Assembly (NCBI RefSeq): GCF_003072065.1
Contig: NZ_QCYG01000003.1
Span: 336,908 to 400,907, forward strand
Source: Thalassorhabdomicrobium marinisediminis
Lineage (GTDB): Bacteria; Pseudomonadota; Alphaproteobacteria; Rhodobacterales; Rhodobacteraceae
Direction: 5' to 3'
DNA: 64,000 nucleotides
Each line of letters starts with the position of its first letter. The stretch's first letter is position 1. Shown here in pieces: positions 1-8,258 of this stretch. Both the position numbers and the translations under genes were made by a program. The notes under the pieces were generated by a model, which saw nothing but the letters and a program-made list of their open reading frames with translations, did not search any database and was not told the origin of the DNA.

Positions 1-2
1 TC

Positions 3-566
3 GAGAACGCCGTGGGTACCGCGCACGCGGAAGTCGAGAACGGCCGGTCGCTGGGCAAGGCCGCGATCCGCAAGTCGCGCAAGCGGGCGGTCAGCGAGGC
101 ACGCAAGCGCAAGGAAGATGCGGCACGCGAGGTGGCCGCCCAAGCTCGCGCCAAGGACAAGTTGACGCGAGAGGCCGAACAAATGCGGACGGCCGCTATC
201 GAGGCCGAAGCGAAGCGGGTCGAAGCGGAGCAGGAACGGGCTACAGCCGAGCTACCCCTCTCTGACATCGTATCCGCCGAAACGGAGAAGGTGCAGGACC
301 TCAAAGCAGCACAGGCAACTGAAGCAGAAATGCTGCGAAAACTAACGGACGGAACGGGTGAAAAGACGCGCGCCGCGCGGAAACGGTGTCGAGTCGGTGA
401 TCCCCATCGAGCGCGTGGGAACGGTGTCCCACCACGGCCCGCGCACAAGCAAAGTCACTTTCGCGCCGCCCTCAGCCAGCCGCACTGCGGCAACCGAACC
501 GCCGAATCCACTACCAATGACGACCACTTCGGTCCCTGGCGATCCCATCTTTGCTTTCCTCCCTGA
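3..566 (+). pseudogene. 3' part of a coiled-coil protein gene, tail replaced by unrelated sequence
   Basis: The frame is already open at the window edge, so the true start lies upstream. Residues up to about position 350 are a highly charged Ala/Glu/Arg/Lys heptad-like stretch, typical of a long coiled coil. From about 350 the translation becomes Pro/His/Arg-rich and loses coiled-coil character. Exactly there, an unrelated oxidoreductase fragment begins on the other strand, so the last 70 or so codons are probably read-through of foreign DNA. I do not recognise the family; long helical tails of plasmid mobilisation proteins are one possibility only. Confidence 0.45.
342..548 (-). pseudogene. 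N-terminal fragment of an FAD-dependent (GMC/cholesterol-oxidase-like) oxidoreductase
   Basis: From an ATG at 548 the minus strand encodes a textbook FAD-binding Rossmann start: a short beta strand followed by VVVIGSGFGGSVAAVRLAE (GxGxxG), then the second strand KVTLLVRG and a WWDT stretch as in large GMC-type oxidases. Family members have more than 500 residues, but this frame stops after about 68 residues at the junction near 345. The catalytic domain is absent, so the fragment cannot be active. It abuts the coiled-coil gene end from the left, marking a recombination or deletion joint. Confidence 0.6.
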
Positions 567-679
567 CCCCGTCAGGGCACGCGCGCCTTTCCCTGCGACT
601 GTAAAAAGTTTGGCAAAGCAGCGCTGGATAGTCCAACTCATTGCTAGCTGTACCTATAACAAAATGTTATGGTATCGGC

Positions 680-992
680 ATGAAGATTAACCTCAGACAA
701 ATTGAAGCTTTCCGCCTGGTGTTCTAGACTGGAAACATGACCACCGCAGCCCAGATGATGGCGGTCACACAGCCTGCCGTCAGCCGCCTGATCCGTGACC
801 TGGAGGCGACGCTGGAACTGGAGTTGTTCACCCGCACCGGCGCGGGGCTGAGCGCCACCGCGGATGCGATCAATTTCTTCAGCGAGGTGGAACGGAGTTT
901 CGTCGGCCTGAAACAACTTAAGCGCGCAGCCCAGGTGATTCGGCAGAAACGCGAAGGATTCCTGCATGTTGCCGCCACTGGCGCCTTTGGCG
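680..992 (+). pseudogene. LysR-family regulator, N-terminal half with in-frame stop
   Basis: An ATG at 680 opens MKINLRQIEAFRLVF, the usual beginning of a LysR winged-helix domain, but codon 16 is TAG (725-727). After the stop the same frame continues with the recognition helix (AVTQPAVSRLIRDLE) and the linker helix. The homology ends near 990, where an IS481-type transposase fragment on the opposite strand begins. The ligand-binding domain is missing. A restart at the ATG at 737 would lack the first helix. It is therefore a doubly disabled gene. Confidence 0.7.
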
Positions 993-1183
993 TGTCCGCG
1001 AGGTGCGTGCGCAGCTGGTCGTGGCTGTCGTGTTGGAAGCGTTTGACGGTCGCCTCCTTGATCGTCCGGTTCATCCGTTCGACCTGACCATTCGTCTAGG
1101 GGTGGTTCGCCTTGGTCAGTCGGTACTCAATCCCATTTGCCTCGCAGATCATGATACGACTCTGGACCTCAAAATCACATATT
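993..1183 (-). mobile_element. IS481-family transposase remnant
   Basis: Read on the minus strand, the segment encodes part of an IS481-type DDE transposase: YRLTKANHP, a stop, then TNGQVERMNRTIKEATVKR, the region around the catalytic Glu. The stop is an amber at 1096-1098 where the family has Trp. Neither the N-terminal part of the transposase nor inverted repeats are present. The fragment interrupts the LysR remnant at about 992. Confidence 0.7.
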
Positions 1184-1263
1184 AAACTATGTCACATAAT
1201 CCATGTTGCTCGTCTGAACCGGCCGTTAAGTTACACGCCTCGCGGAACCGCTAACGCCCAAAG

Positions 1264-2193
1264 CTATTGCGCGTGCAGGATACCTGTCCAGAGCTGTTCC
1301 AGCGTGCGGCGCTGTTCCGCGCGCAGTCGGTATAGGCGCACCTCGACCTCGAACGTCCATTCCGACGCACCGGCAAGCACCAGCGTTCCGCGGTCCAGAT
1401 CCGCACGCACCAGTTGTTCCGGCAACCAGCACACACCCCGCCCAAGCAGCGCAAGCTCACGCAGACCTGAACAAATGGCGCTGCGATGCACAATCTGGCG
1501 ATCAAGCCCGGGGTGGTCGTAGAAAATCCGCTGCAGCACGGTTCCGAAGAACGACGCTGTGCCATAGTCGAGATAGGGAACCTGCATGCGCGAGGCGACC
1601 GCGAGATCGAGAATCCCCTCCCCCGCGCACCGGCCCTTCCCTTCCAGGTTCAATTCTGGCGCGGCCACAGGCAACACCCGGTCGCGCCCCATCACGTGCC
1701 AACTGAACAGCTCGGGGTCCAGCAAGAGCGGCACGAAGGGATGCGCATAGGTCAGGAAAAAGTCGGTCTCACCTTCGGCCAGCGTTGCCAGATTGGCTTC
1801 GATCCCCCCTTGATCGGGCATGACTTCGCTTCTGATGTCGCGCTGGATCAGACGCATCTGGTCAAGGCAGGCCGGAAGCGCAGTCAGCGCCAACGTATGC
1901 AAGGCCGCAATTCGGACGAAACTATCCGCGTCCGAGGCATCGGGGTGCAGCAACTGGCGCGCACCGTAGACCGAACGGATCATCTCTTGCGCCATCGGCA
2001 GGAAGGTGCGCCCCTCCGCGGTGAGTTCGGATGGCAGGCTGGAGCGGTTGACAAGCGTCGTATTCAACCAAGCTTCAAGCTGCTTGATCCGGCGCGAAAA
2101 GGCCGATTGCGTTACGCCGCGTGCATCGGCGGCGCGAGAAAAGCTCGCGGTATGTGCCAACATCACAAAGTCTTCCAACCATTTCAATTCCAT
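1264..2193 (-). CDS. LysR-family transcriptional regulator (HypT/YjiE-like), divergent to D-amino-acid transaminase
   Basis: About 309 residues, a normal LysR length. The start at 2193 gives MELKWLEDFVMLAHTASFSRA followed by the HTH core VTQSAFSRRIKQLE. The ELKWLEDF opening is characteristic of the HypT/YjiE-like subgroup. The C-terminal co-inducer domain (about residues 90-295) appears complete. The gene is transcribed away from the D-amino-acid transaminase gene with 151 bp between the starts, the usual arrangement for a LysR protein controlling its neighbour. I infer that it senses a D-amino acid or D-peptide product and controls the 2345-4263 genes and perhaps the transporter operon. An upstream in-frame codon at 2229 would add 12 residues, but MELKW matches the family start. 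Confidence 0.85.
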   Translation of the reverse strand: MELKWLEDFVMLAHTASFSRAADARGVTQSAFSRRIKQLEAWLNTTLVNRSSLPSELTAEGRTFLPMAQEMIRSVYGARQLLHPDASDADSFVRIAALHTLALTALPACLDQMRLIQRDIRSEVMPDQGGIEANLATLAEGETDFFLTYAHPFVPLLLDPELFSWHVMGRDRVLPVAAPELNLEGKGRCAGEGILDLAVASRMQVPYLDYGTASFFGTVLQRIFYDHPGLDRQIVHRSAICSGLRELALLGRGVCWLPEQLVRADLDRGTLVLAGASEWTFEVEVRLYRLRAEQRRTLEQLWTGILHAQ

Positions 2194-2302
2194 GAAAGCT
2201 GACTTTCGTTGTCTGGGAACCTGCCGCACGTGGCCAAATCGGGTTATGCAATTTTTGACTGATCCGCGCGAAAACCAGCATTGGCCGTTTGTGCATGCGC
2301 TC

Positions 2303-2320
2303 TCTATGCTTTGACATAGA
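2303..2320. promoter_or_regulatory. Candidate LysR operator upstream of the transaminase gene
   Basis: A perfect inverted repeat lies here: tctatg, six nucleotides, cataga. It sits 25 bp before the transaminase start and inside the divergent LysR/transaminase intergenic region. It contains the T-N11-A spacing of LysR boxes. Its use by the adjacent regulator is inferred. Confidence 0.4.
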
Positions 2321-2344
2321 AATCCTCAAGCACAGGCGAGCACT

Positions 2345-3238
2345 ATGCGGACCATCTATGTAAATCGCGCCTATCTGCCGGAAAAATCGGCACAAATCCC
2401 GGTCATGGATCGCGGTTTTCTGTTTGGTGACGCGATCTATGAAGTCACCGCGATGATCGACGGGCGGCTGATCGACAATGACCTGCATCTGGCCCGGCTT
2501 GAGCGATCCCTCAAGGAAATGGGCATCGCCCAGCCCTGCAGTTGCGATGAACTCCGCGAGATCCAGCACGAACTGGCCCGACGCAATGACATGCGCGACG
2601 GCACGATCTATATCCAGATCTCGCGCGGCACTGCTGAGCGGAACTTCACCTTCAACGCGGACATGGAGCCAAATATCGTCGCCTTCACGCAATCCAAGGT
2701 CCTCCACGGAACAGCGGCGCAAGAACGCGGCGTTTCGGTTGATCTGATCGCAGACCCGCGATGGGCGCGGCGGGACATTAAGACGGTGCAACTTTTGGGT
2801 CAGGCACTGGCGAAACAGGAGGCGCAAAGCGCAGGGTTTGACGATGTCTGGATGCATCAGGACGGCCTTATCACCGAAGGCGCGTCGAACACCGCCTTCA
2901 TCGTGACAAAGGACAACGTGCTGCTCACCCGGCCGAACAGTCACGCCACCCTGCCCGGCTGCACCCGCCGGGCGGTCGAGCGGCTGGTAGCGGCGCAGCC
3001 TGACGTACAGTTTGAAGAACGGGCTTTCACACCGCAGGACGCCGTCGCAGCCTCAGAAGCCTTTCTGACCAGCGCGTCCAGTTTTGTCACCCCGGTCATT
3101 CGCATCGCCGATCAGGTGATCGGTAACGGTCAGCCGGGCCCGGTGACCCGCAGCCTGCAGGCGCTGTATCTACAAGCCGCGCGCGAAAGCCGCGAGATTG
3201 TCGACTTCAACAAGCCGGCAGCGAGGGTCAGCGCATGA
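2345..3238 (+). CDS. dat: D-amino-acid transaminase (PLP class IV)
   Basis: The 297-residue protein matches the class IV aminotransferase fold: IPVMDRGFLFGDAIYEV near residues 20-35, the expected PLP lysine at K146 in DIKTVQLL, and the D-transaminase-like DDVWMHQDGLITEGASNT. It would transfer the amino group from D-alanine or other D-amino acids to 2-oxoglutarate, in the cytoplasm. Branched-chain aminotransferases share the fold, but the DIKTVQLL context and the D-peptide-type neighbours favour the D-specific enzyme. Its last four bases overlap the start of the P1 peptidase, so the two are translationally coupled. A candidate LysR operator lies just upstream. Confidence 0.88.
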   Translation: MRTIYVNRAYLPEKSAQIPVMDRGFLFGDAIYEVTAMIDGRLIDNDLHLARLERSLKEMGIAQPCSCDELREIQHELARRNDMRDGTIYIQISRGTAERNFTFNADMEPNIVAFTQSKVLHGTAAQERGVSVDLIADPRWARRDIKTVQLLGQALAKQEAQSAGFDDVWMHQDGLITEGASNTAFIVTKDNVLLTRPNSHATLPGCTRRAVERLVAAQPDVQFEERAFTPQDAVAASEAFLTSASSFVTPVIRIADQVIGNGQPGPVTRSLQALYLQAARESREIVDFNKPAARVSA

Positions 3239-4263
3239 CAGGTCGCGCGCGGGAGTTTGGTCTGCGCTCCGGCATCCTCCCTGTCGGTGCGCGCAACATG
3301 ATCACCGACGTGCCGGGCGTCCGGGTCGGACAGGTCACCCTGACAGGGCACGGGATAAACACCGGCGTCACAGCCATCGTGCCCGCTTCGGGCAACCTGT
3401 TCACCTCAAAACTTGTGGCCGGGGCAAGCGTCATCAACGGCTTTGGCAAAAGCGTCGGGTTGGTGCAGTTGGGCGAGCTTGGCACGCTCGAGACGCCGAT
3501 CGTTCTGACCAACACCTTCAGCGTTGGCCCCTGCAGCACCGCACTGATCCGCCGTGCCATCGGCGAGACCCCGGAAATCGGACGTGAGACCTCGACGGTC
3601 AACCCGGTGGTCGGCGAATGCAACGATGGGGCGCTGTCGGATATTCAGGCCATGGCCGTGACCGAAGCCCACGTCTTCCAAGCGATTGAGCAGGCTTCGT
3701 TGCATGTCGATGAGGGGTCCGTCGGTGCGGGCACGGGTATGAGTTGTTTCGGCTTCAAAGGCGGCGTCGGCACGGCCTCGCGCAAGATCGAGATCGACGG
3801 CAAAATCTGCCACCTCGGGGCACTGGTGGTTGCCAACTTCGGACGGGCGGGCGATCTTGTCCTGCCCGACGGGCGGAACGCGGCCCCCGGGGCACAATCC
3901 GAACCGGAAAAGGGATCGATCATGGTGGTCCTTGCGACGGATGTGCCTTTGGATGGTGGGCAAATGAACCGCATCTGTCGCCGTGCAGGCGCGGGAATAG
4001 CACGGCTTGGTGCGTTTTGGGGCAATGGGTCGGGCGATATTGTTTTGGGCTTCACCACGGCCAACCGGATTGCCCATGCGCCGGACGCGGACAGCGCGCC
4101 GCTTCAGCGTTTGGGCGACCATCGGATCGACGACCTGTTCCGCGCTGCAGCCGAGACCACGCAAGAAGCAATCCTGAACGCCCTGTGCATGGCAACCGCC
4201 GTCAAGGGGCGCGGTGGCGCCACCCGTCCGCTTCTGTCGGACTGGCTGCGATCCGCAAACTGA
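3235..4263 (+). CDS. P1-family aminopeptidase (DmpA/BapA-like, self-cleaving)
   Basis: The 342-residue protein belongs to the DmpA/beta-peptidyl aminopeptidase family. Visible features are the N-terminal RSGILPVGARNMITDVPGV, the NPVVGECNDG segment, and the autocleavage site WGNGSGD with the predicted cut between G265 and S266, leaving Ser as the N-terminal nucleophile. Family enzymes release N-terminal residues with L or D configuration, including D-alanine amides and beta-peptides. ATGA overlap with the upstream transaminase gene couples the two genes. Peptide cleavage followed by transamination of released D-residues is the likely joint role. No signal peptide is seen, so it is cytoplasmic and would act after import by the downstream ABC system. 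Confidence 0.88.
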   Translation: MTGRAREFGLRSGILPVGARNMITDVPGVRVGQVTLTGHGINTGVTAIVPASGNLFTSKLVAGASVINGFGKSVGLVQLGELGTLETPIVLTNTFSVGPCSTALIRRAIGETPEIGRETSTVNPVVGECNDGALSDIQAMAVTEAHVFQAIEQASLHVDEGSVGAGTGMSCFGFKGGVGTASRKIEIDGKICHLGALVVANFGRAGDLVLPDGRNAAPGAQSEPEKGSIMVVLATDVPLDGGQMNRICRRAGAGIARLGAFWGNGSGDIVLGFTTANRIAHAPDADSAPLQRLGDHRIDDLFRAAAETTQEAILNALCMATAVKGRGGATRPLLSDWLRSAN

Positions 4264-4294
4264 CCCCGCGCCCCCGCTAAGTAGGGCAACCCGC

Positions 4295-4315
4295 CGGGCC
4301 CCACGCATAGGCCCG
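4295..4315. terminator. Hairpin between convergent peptidase genes
   Basis: cgggcc and ggcccg flank a nine-base loop between the 3' ends of the convergent P1 peptidase and dipeptidase genes. There is no T-tract, so its function as a terminator is only suggested by location. Confidence 0.3.
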
Positions 4316-4320
4316 AAGTG

Positions 4321-5358
4321 TCAGCCGCCCCAGGTCTGCTGCAAAACCCGCAGCCAATTGCCGTGGGCGATCTTCTCGACTTCGCCGTCGTGATACCCGT
4401 CGGCCTTCAGCGCTGCGATCAGCTTGGGCAAGTCACGCACGTCGCGCATGGCGTCGGGAATGCGCGTGCCGTCGAAGTCGGACCCGAAGGCCACGTGGTC
4501 GATACCGATGCGGTCGACGATGTAGTTGACGTGCCGCGTCAGCATCGAAAGCTCCATCCCGACGTCGCGTTCACCTTCGGGGTGGAGGAAGGACACACCG
4601 AAATTGATCCCGATCAGACCGCCGCTGTCGCGGATTGCGTCAAGCTGGCGGTCCGTGGCGTTGCGACTATGACTGCAAATCGCATGGACGTTTGAATGCG
4701 ACACCACCAGCGGCGCATCGGACAGCTTCGCCACATCCCAGAACCCCGCTTCATTCAGGTGGGACAGATCGATCATGATGCCCAACTCGTTGCAGCTGCG
4801 CACGAGAGCTTTGCCAAAGCTCGACAGGCCGGGGCCGATATCGGGTGAGGACGGATACCGGAACGGAACGCCGAACGCGAAGACGTTGGGCCGCGACCAG
4901 ACGGGCCCGAGCGTGCGCAGCCCCATGTTGTAGAGCGCATAGAGCAGATCCAGATCCGCCGTAATCGCCTCGGCCCCTTCAAGGTGCATCACCCCGGCAA
5001 AACTGCTTTCCGCGAAAGCGTTCCGAATGTCCTTGACGGTGCGACAAATGCTGAAAGCGCCCTCGGCCTCTCGCTCAATCCGGGCCAGCAAGCCGGCTTG
5101 CGCCATGGTGACATCCAGTGCCTCATCCCGTGTCGGCGTGGGAAAATTACCATTGTCGTCCAGAACCCGTTCAGACGGCACGTAGAGGGCGCAGAGGCCA
5201 CCGCCAAGCCGGCCTTCGCGAGCGCGGGGAAGGTCGATGTGCCCGTCCCCGTCCCCCGAGACAAACCGCCCGACCGCATCACGTTGGCCGGATTTCCAGA
5301 GGCGCAGAAGCGCGTCGTTGTGTCCGTCAAAGACAAGGGGGGCGGCAGCATTGGACAT
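4321..5358 (-). CDS. Membrane dipeptidase (M19, renal-dipeptidase type)
   Basis: The 345-residue length is normal for the family. The metal-binding set is visible: DGHNDALLRL at the N-terminus, MHLEGAEAI mid-protein, LVVSHSN with the following histidine, and FGSDFDG near the C-terminus. M19 enzymes are binuclear zinc peptidases that split dipeptides and tolerate D-residues at the C-terminal position. No signal peptide or lipobox is present, so I place it in the cytoplasm. The start at 5358 has a good AGGAGAG ribosome-binding site. It is on the opposite strand, divergent from the ABC operon, within the D-peptide block. Confidence 0.88.
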   Translation of the reverse strand: MSNAAAPLVFDGHNDALLRLWKSGQRDAVGRFVSGDGDGHIDLPRAREGRLGGGLCALYVPSERVLDDNGNFPTPTRDEALDVTMAQAGLLARIEREAEGAFSICRTVKDIRNAFAESSFAGVMHLEGAEAITADLDLLYALYNMGLRTLGPVWSRPNVFAFGVPFRYPSSPDIGPGLSSFGKALVRSCNELGIMIDLSHLNEAGFWDVAKLSDAPLVVSHSNVHAICSHSRNATDRQLDAIRDSGGLIGINFGVSFLHPEGERDVGMELSMLTRHVNYIVDRIGIDHVAFGSDFDGTRIPDAMRDVRDLPKLIAALKADGYHDGEVEKIAHGNWLRVLQQTWGG

Positions 5359-5486
5359 GAACTCTCCTGTAGGGCCGGATGCCCCCCTGTCCTACCGACT
5401 AGAAAACAGTTAACGCAAGGGCGACAGAAAGTTCGTCAGGGCGGCACGCACGCGGTAAGTATCTGGTTTCCAAAGACTATGAATTT

Positions 5487-5515
5487 TTCACAACAGGCAT
5501 GCCGAACTTTACATT
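5487..5515 (+). promoter_or_regulatory. Candidate sigma70-type promoter for the dipeptide ABC operon
   Basis: TTCACA at 5487-5492 and TACATT at 5510-5515 are separated by 17 bp, a good housekeeping-like pair. They lie 119 bp before the substrate-binding-protein start in the divergent dipeptidase/ABC region. Assigned by eye only. Confidence 0.35.
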
Positions 5516-5633
5516 GGCTCCCCTGAAAAATCGCATGTTAACGAAGCGTCGCAAGCAGTGGTCCACCCCGTGTGGCGGCCACGGATCGCAAGAGCGCCTC
5601 TTCAGGGCCGGTATTCATCAGGGAAGGTTCAAG

Positions 5634-7238
5634 ATGATCACACGACGCAATTTCCTCGCTTCTACAGCAGCGGCCATTCCGGCTGTAAGCTATCTTTCCA
5701 TGGCCCAGCAGGCTTTTGCCGACACGCCCAAGAACCTTCTCGTGGTGGCCCAACAACTCGACAACATGACGACGCTTGATCCGCACGTCAGCTTCGAAGC
5801 GACCGGTTCGGAAATCATCGGCAACATGTATCAGCAACTGGTCAGCCCGAACCCCGAGAACCCCGACGTGGTCGACGCGGATGTGGCGGAAAGCTGGGAA
5901 GCTTCCGACGACGATAAGATGTTCACGTTCAAGATCCGCGACGGCATCAAGTTCTCCTCGGGCAATGAGTTGACCGCTGAGGACGCTGCATGGTCCCTGC
6001 GTCGGACCGTCAAGCTCAACAAATCGCCGGCCTTCATCATCAGCCAGTTCGGCTTCACCCCCGAAAACGTGGACGAGATGATCCAGGCAACCGATCCCCG
6101 CACGCTGGTCATCAAGACCGCCGAGCCGACGTCGATCGGCTTCCTTGTTTACTGTCTCTCCGCGAACATCGGCTGCGTGGCCGACAAGCAGACCGTGATG
6201 GCGAACGAAGTCGACGGCGACATGGGGTCGGCATGGCTCGACAAGAATTCCGCCGGTTCGGCAACCTTCATGCTGAACACCTGGCGCCCGTCGGATGCGG
6301 TCGTGCTGACTGTCAACCCGCACGCTGGCTACGAGGGCCCGATCGAGCGCGTCATGCTGCGCCACATCGTCGATCCGGCATCGCAGATGCTGATGCTGAC
6401 GAAGGGTGACATCGACATCGCGCGCAACCTGACGGCCGAACAGTTGGAAAGTGTCAAATCCGACGACTCGATTAAGCTCCTGCGCAAGCAGCAGGCCTCG
6501 ATCATGCAGCTGTCGATGAACGTCTCGCACGATAAGCTGTCGGACCCCAAGGTTTGGGAAGCTGTCAAGTGGGCGATTGATTACCAAGGGATCAAGGACA
6601 ACATCCTCGGCGACACCTATGAAGTGCACCAGTCCTTCGTGCCCAATGGCCTGCCCGGTGCCCTGAATGACACGATCTTCACACAGGACATCGACAAGGC
6701 GAAATCGCTGCTGGCCGAAGCCGGATACCCGGACGGGTTCGAAATCGAACTGGATCATTATTCGGCGCAACCCTACCCCGACATCGCGCAGGCCGTGCAG
6801 GCGAACCTTGCCGAGGTCGGCATCAAGGCCAAGTTGATCTCGGGCGAGAACCGTCAGGTTCTGACCAAGATGCGGGCCCGACAGCACCAGATGATCATCT
6901 CGGCCTGGGGAACCGACTATTTTGACCCCAATGCCAACGCGGACCCCTATATCATCAACAAGGACAACAGTGACGATGCCACGAGCAAGCCGTTTGTCTG
7001 GCGCTCACACTTCCAGGATGATGAGCTGATCGCCATGGCCGAGGACGCCCGGGACGAGAAGGATCCAGCCGCGCGCATCGAGAAGTACCTTGAGCTACAG
7101 AAGAAGTTCGTACACGCCTCGCCCTTCGCAATCATGTTCCAGAAGACGGCGACGGTCGCCATGCGCGACAATATCGACGGTGTTATTCTGGCACCTTTGC
7201 CCAGCAACAACTCCTACGAAGAAGTCACCAAGACGTGA
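5634..7238 (+). CDS. ABC transporter periplasmic peptide-binding protein (DppA/OppA family)
   Basis: Starting at the ATG at 5634 (GGGAAGG upstream), the 534-residue protein opens with MITRRNFLASTAAAIPAV, a Tat-like signal with twin arginines, and a likely cleavage after AFA. The body shows the family-5 solute-binding pattern: LDPHVSFEATGSEIIGNMYQ, the VAESWEASDDDKMFTFKIRDGIKF strand region, and AKSLLAEAGYPDGFEIEL. It should capture oligopeptides or dipeptides in the periplasm and pass them to the permeases encoded next. Its stop overlaps the GTG of the first permease. An upstream in-frame extension to 5499 is unlikely because it would hide the signal peptide. Confidence 0.9.
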   Translation: MITRRNFLASTAAAIPAVSYLSMAQQAFADTPKNLLVVAQQLDNMTTLDPHVSFEATGSEIIGNMYQQLVSPNPENPDVVDADVAESWEASDDDKMFTFKIRDGIKFSSGNELTAEDAAWSLRRTVKLNKSPAFIISQFGFTPENVDEMIQATDPRTLVIKTAEPTSIGFLVYCLSANIGCVADKQTVMANEVDGDMGSAWLDKNSAGSATFMLNTWRPSDAVVLTVNPHAGYEGPIERVMLRHIVDPASQMLMLTKGDIDIARNLTAEQLESVKSDDSIKLLRKQQASIMQLSMNVSHDKLSDPKVWEAVKWAIDYQGIKDNILGDTYEVHQSFVPNGLPGALNDTIFTQDIDKAKSLLAEAGYPDGFEIELDHYSAQPYPDIAQAVQANLAEVGIKAKLISGENRQVLTKMRARQHQMIISAWGTDYFDPNANADPYIINKDNSDDATSKPFVWRSHFQDDELIAMAEDARDEKDPAARIEKYLELQKKFVHASPFAIMFQKTATVAMRDNIDGVILAPLPSNNSYEEVTKT

Positions 7239-8248
7239 ATCGCAAAGTAAAGTCTTTCGCCGCCACGCTCGGCAGCGTCCTTGTGACGCTGTTCGGGCTG
7301 TCGGTGATCACCTTCATGATCGGTCGGGTCATGCCGGTCGATCCTGTTCTGGCTGCGGTCGGCGACAACGCACCGGCCGATGTCGTCGCCGCGGCTCGGG
7401 CAGAGATGGGCTTGGATGATCCACTGATCGTGCAATACTGGTCCTATATCAGCAACGTGCTACAGGGCGATTTCGGCCGCTCGGTTCTGACCCGCAATCC
7501 GGTCATCAGTGACATCGCCCATTATTTCCCCGCCACGCTCGAGATGGCGACGCTGGCCCTGCTCATCGCCACGCTTCTGGGAGTGCCGGCCGGGATCATT
7601 TCAGCCGTGAAGCAGGGCTCACTGACGGATCAGATCATCCGCGTTGTCTGTATCGCGGGCCATTCCGTTCCGGTGTTCGTCCTCGCCCTTCTGGGCTTGC
7701 TGATCTTCTACGTGGGGCTTGACCTTGTGCCCGGCCCGGGACGACAGGGCGTGATTTACGACGGGATGGTTCCGTCGGTCACCGGCCTCTTGTTGGTGGA
7801 CAGCCTTTTGGCCGGGGACATGGGCGCGTTCTGGGACGCGGTGCATCATCTGACGCTCCCGGTGCTGATCCTCGCTTATTTTTCAATGGCCTATATCACC
7901 CGCATGACACGGGCCTTCATGCTCGACGCGCTTAAGGGAGAGTTCATCATTTCGGCACGCGCCAAGGGGCTGTCTGGCTGGTCTGTCGTGATGGGCCACG
8001 CCTTTCCCAATGTGGCCGTGCAACTGATCACCGTCCTGGCGCTGACCTATGCGGGTCTGCTGGAAGGTGCGGTGATCACCGAAACCGTCTTCGCCTGGCC
8101 CGGACTGGGCCAATATCTGACGACGGCACTGATGAACGGCGACATGAACCCCGTCGTCGGCACCACTCTTATCATCGGTGCGGTTTATGTCGGGCTCAAC
8201 CTGCTGGCCGACATCCTCTACCGCGTGTTCGACCCACGTGTAGCATAA
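7235..8248 (+). CDS. dppB: ABC peptide transporter inner-membrane permease (DppB-like)
   Basis: The 337-residue protein has a hydrophobic N-terminal helix, the DDPLIVQYWSYISNVLQGDFG segment typical of DppB/OppB, and about six membrane helices. The EAA loop coupling to the ATPases is seen around residues 235-255 (FIISARAKGLSGWSVVMGHA). The GTG start overlaps the preceding stop (GTGA), showing translational coupling to the binding protein. It forms half of the membrane channel with the next permease. Confidence 0.9.
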   Translation: MNRKVKSFAATLGSVLVTLFGLSVITFMIGRVMPVDPVLAAVGDNAPADVVAAARAEMGLDDPLIVQYWSYISNVLQGDFGRSVLTRNPVISDIAHYFPATLEMATLALLIATLLGVPAGIISAVKQGSLTDQIIRVVCIAGHSVPVFVLALLGLLIFYVGLDLVPGPGRQGVIYDGMVPSVTGLLLVDSLLAGDMGAFWDAVHHLTLPVLILAYFSMAYITRMTRAFMLDALKGEFIISARAKGLSGWSVVMGHAFPNVAVQLITVLALTYAGLLEGAVITETVFAWPGLGQYLTTALMNGDMNPVVGTTLIIGAVYVGLNLLADILYRVFDPRVA

Positions 8249-8258
8249 GGGCATCACC

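Noticed and set aside
5538..6887. Long minus-strand frame opposite the peptide-binding protein
   Set aside because: It is the antisense shadow of a clearly coding GC-rich gene; its translation is His/Arg/Asp-rich with no domain.
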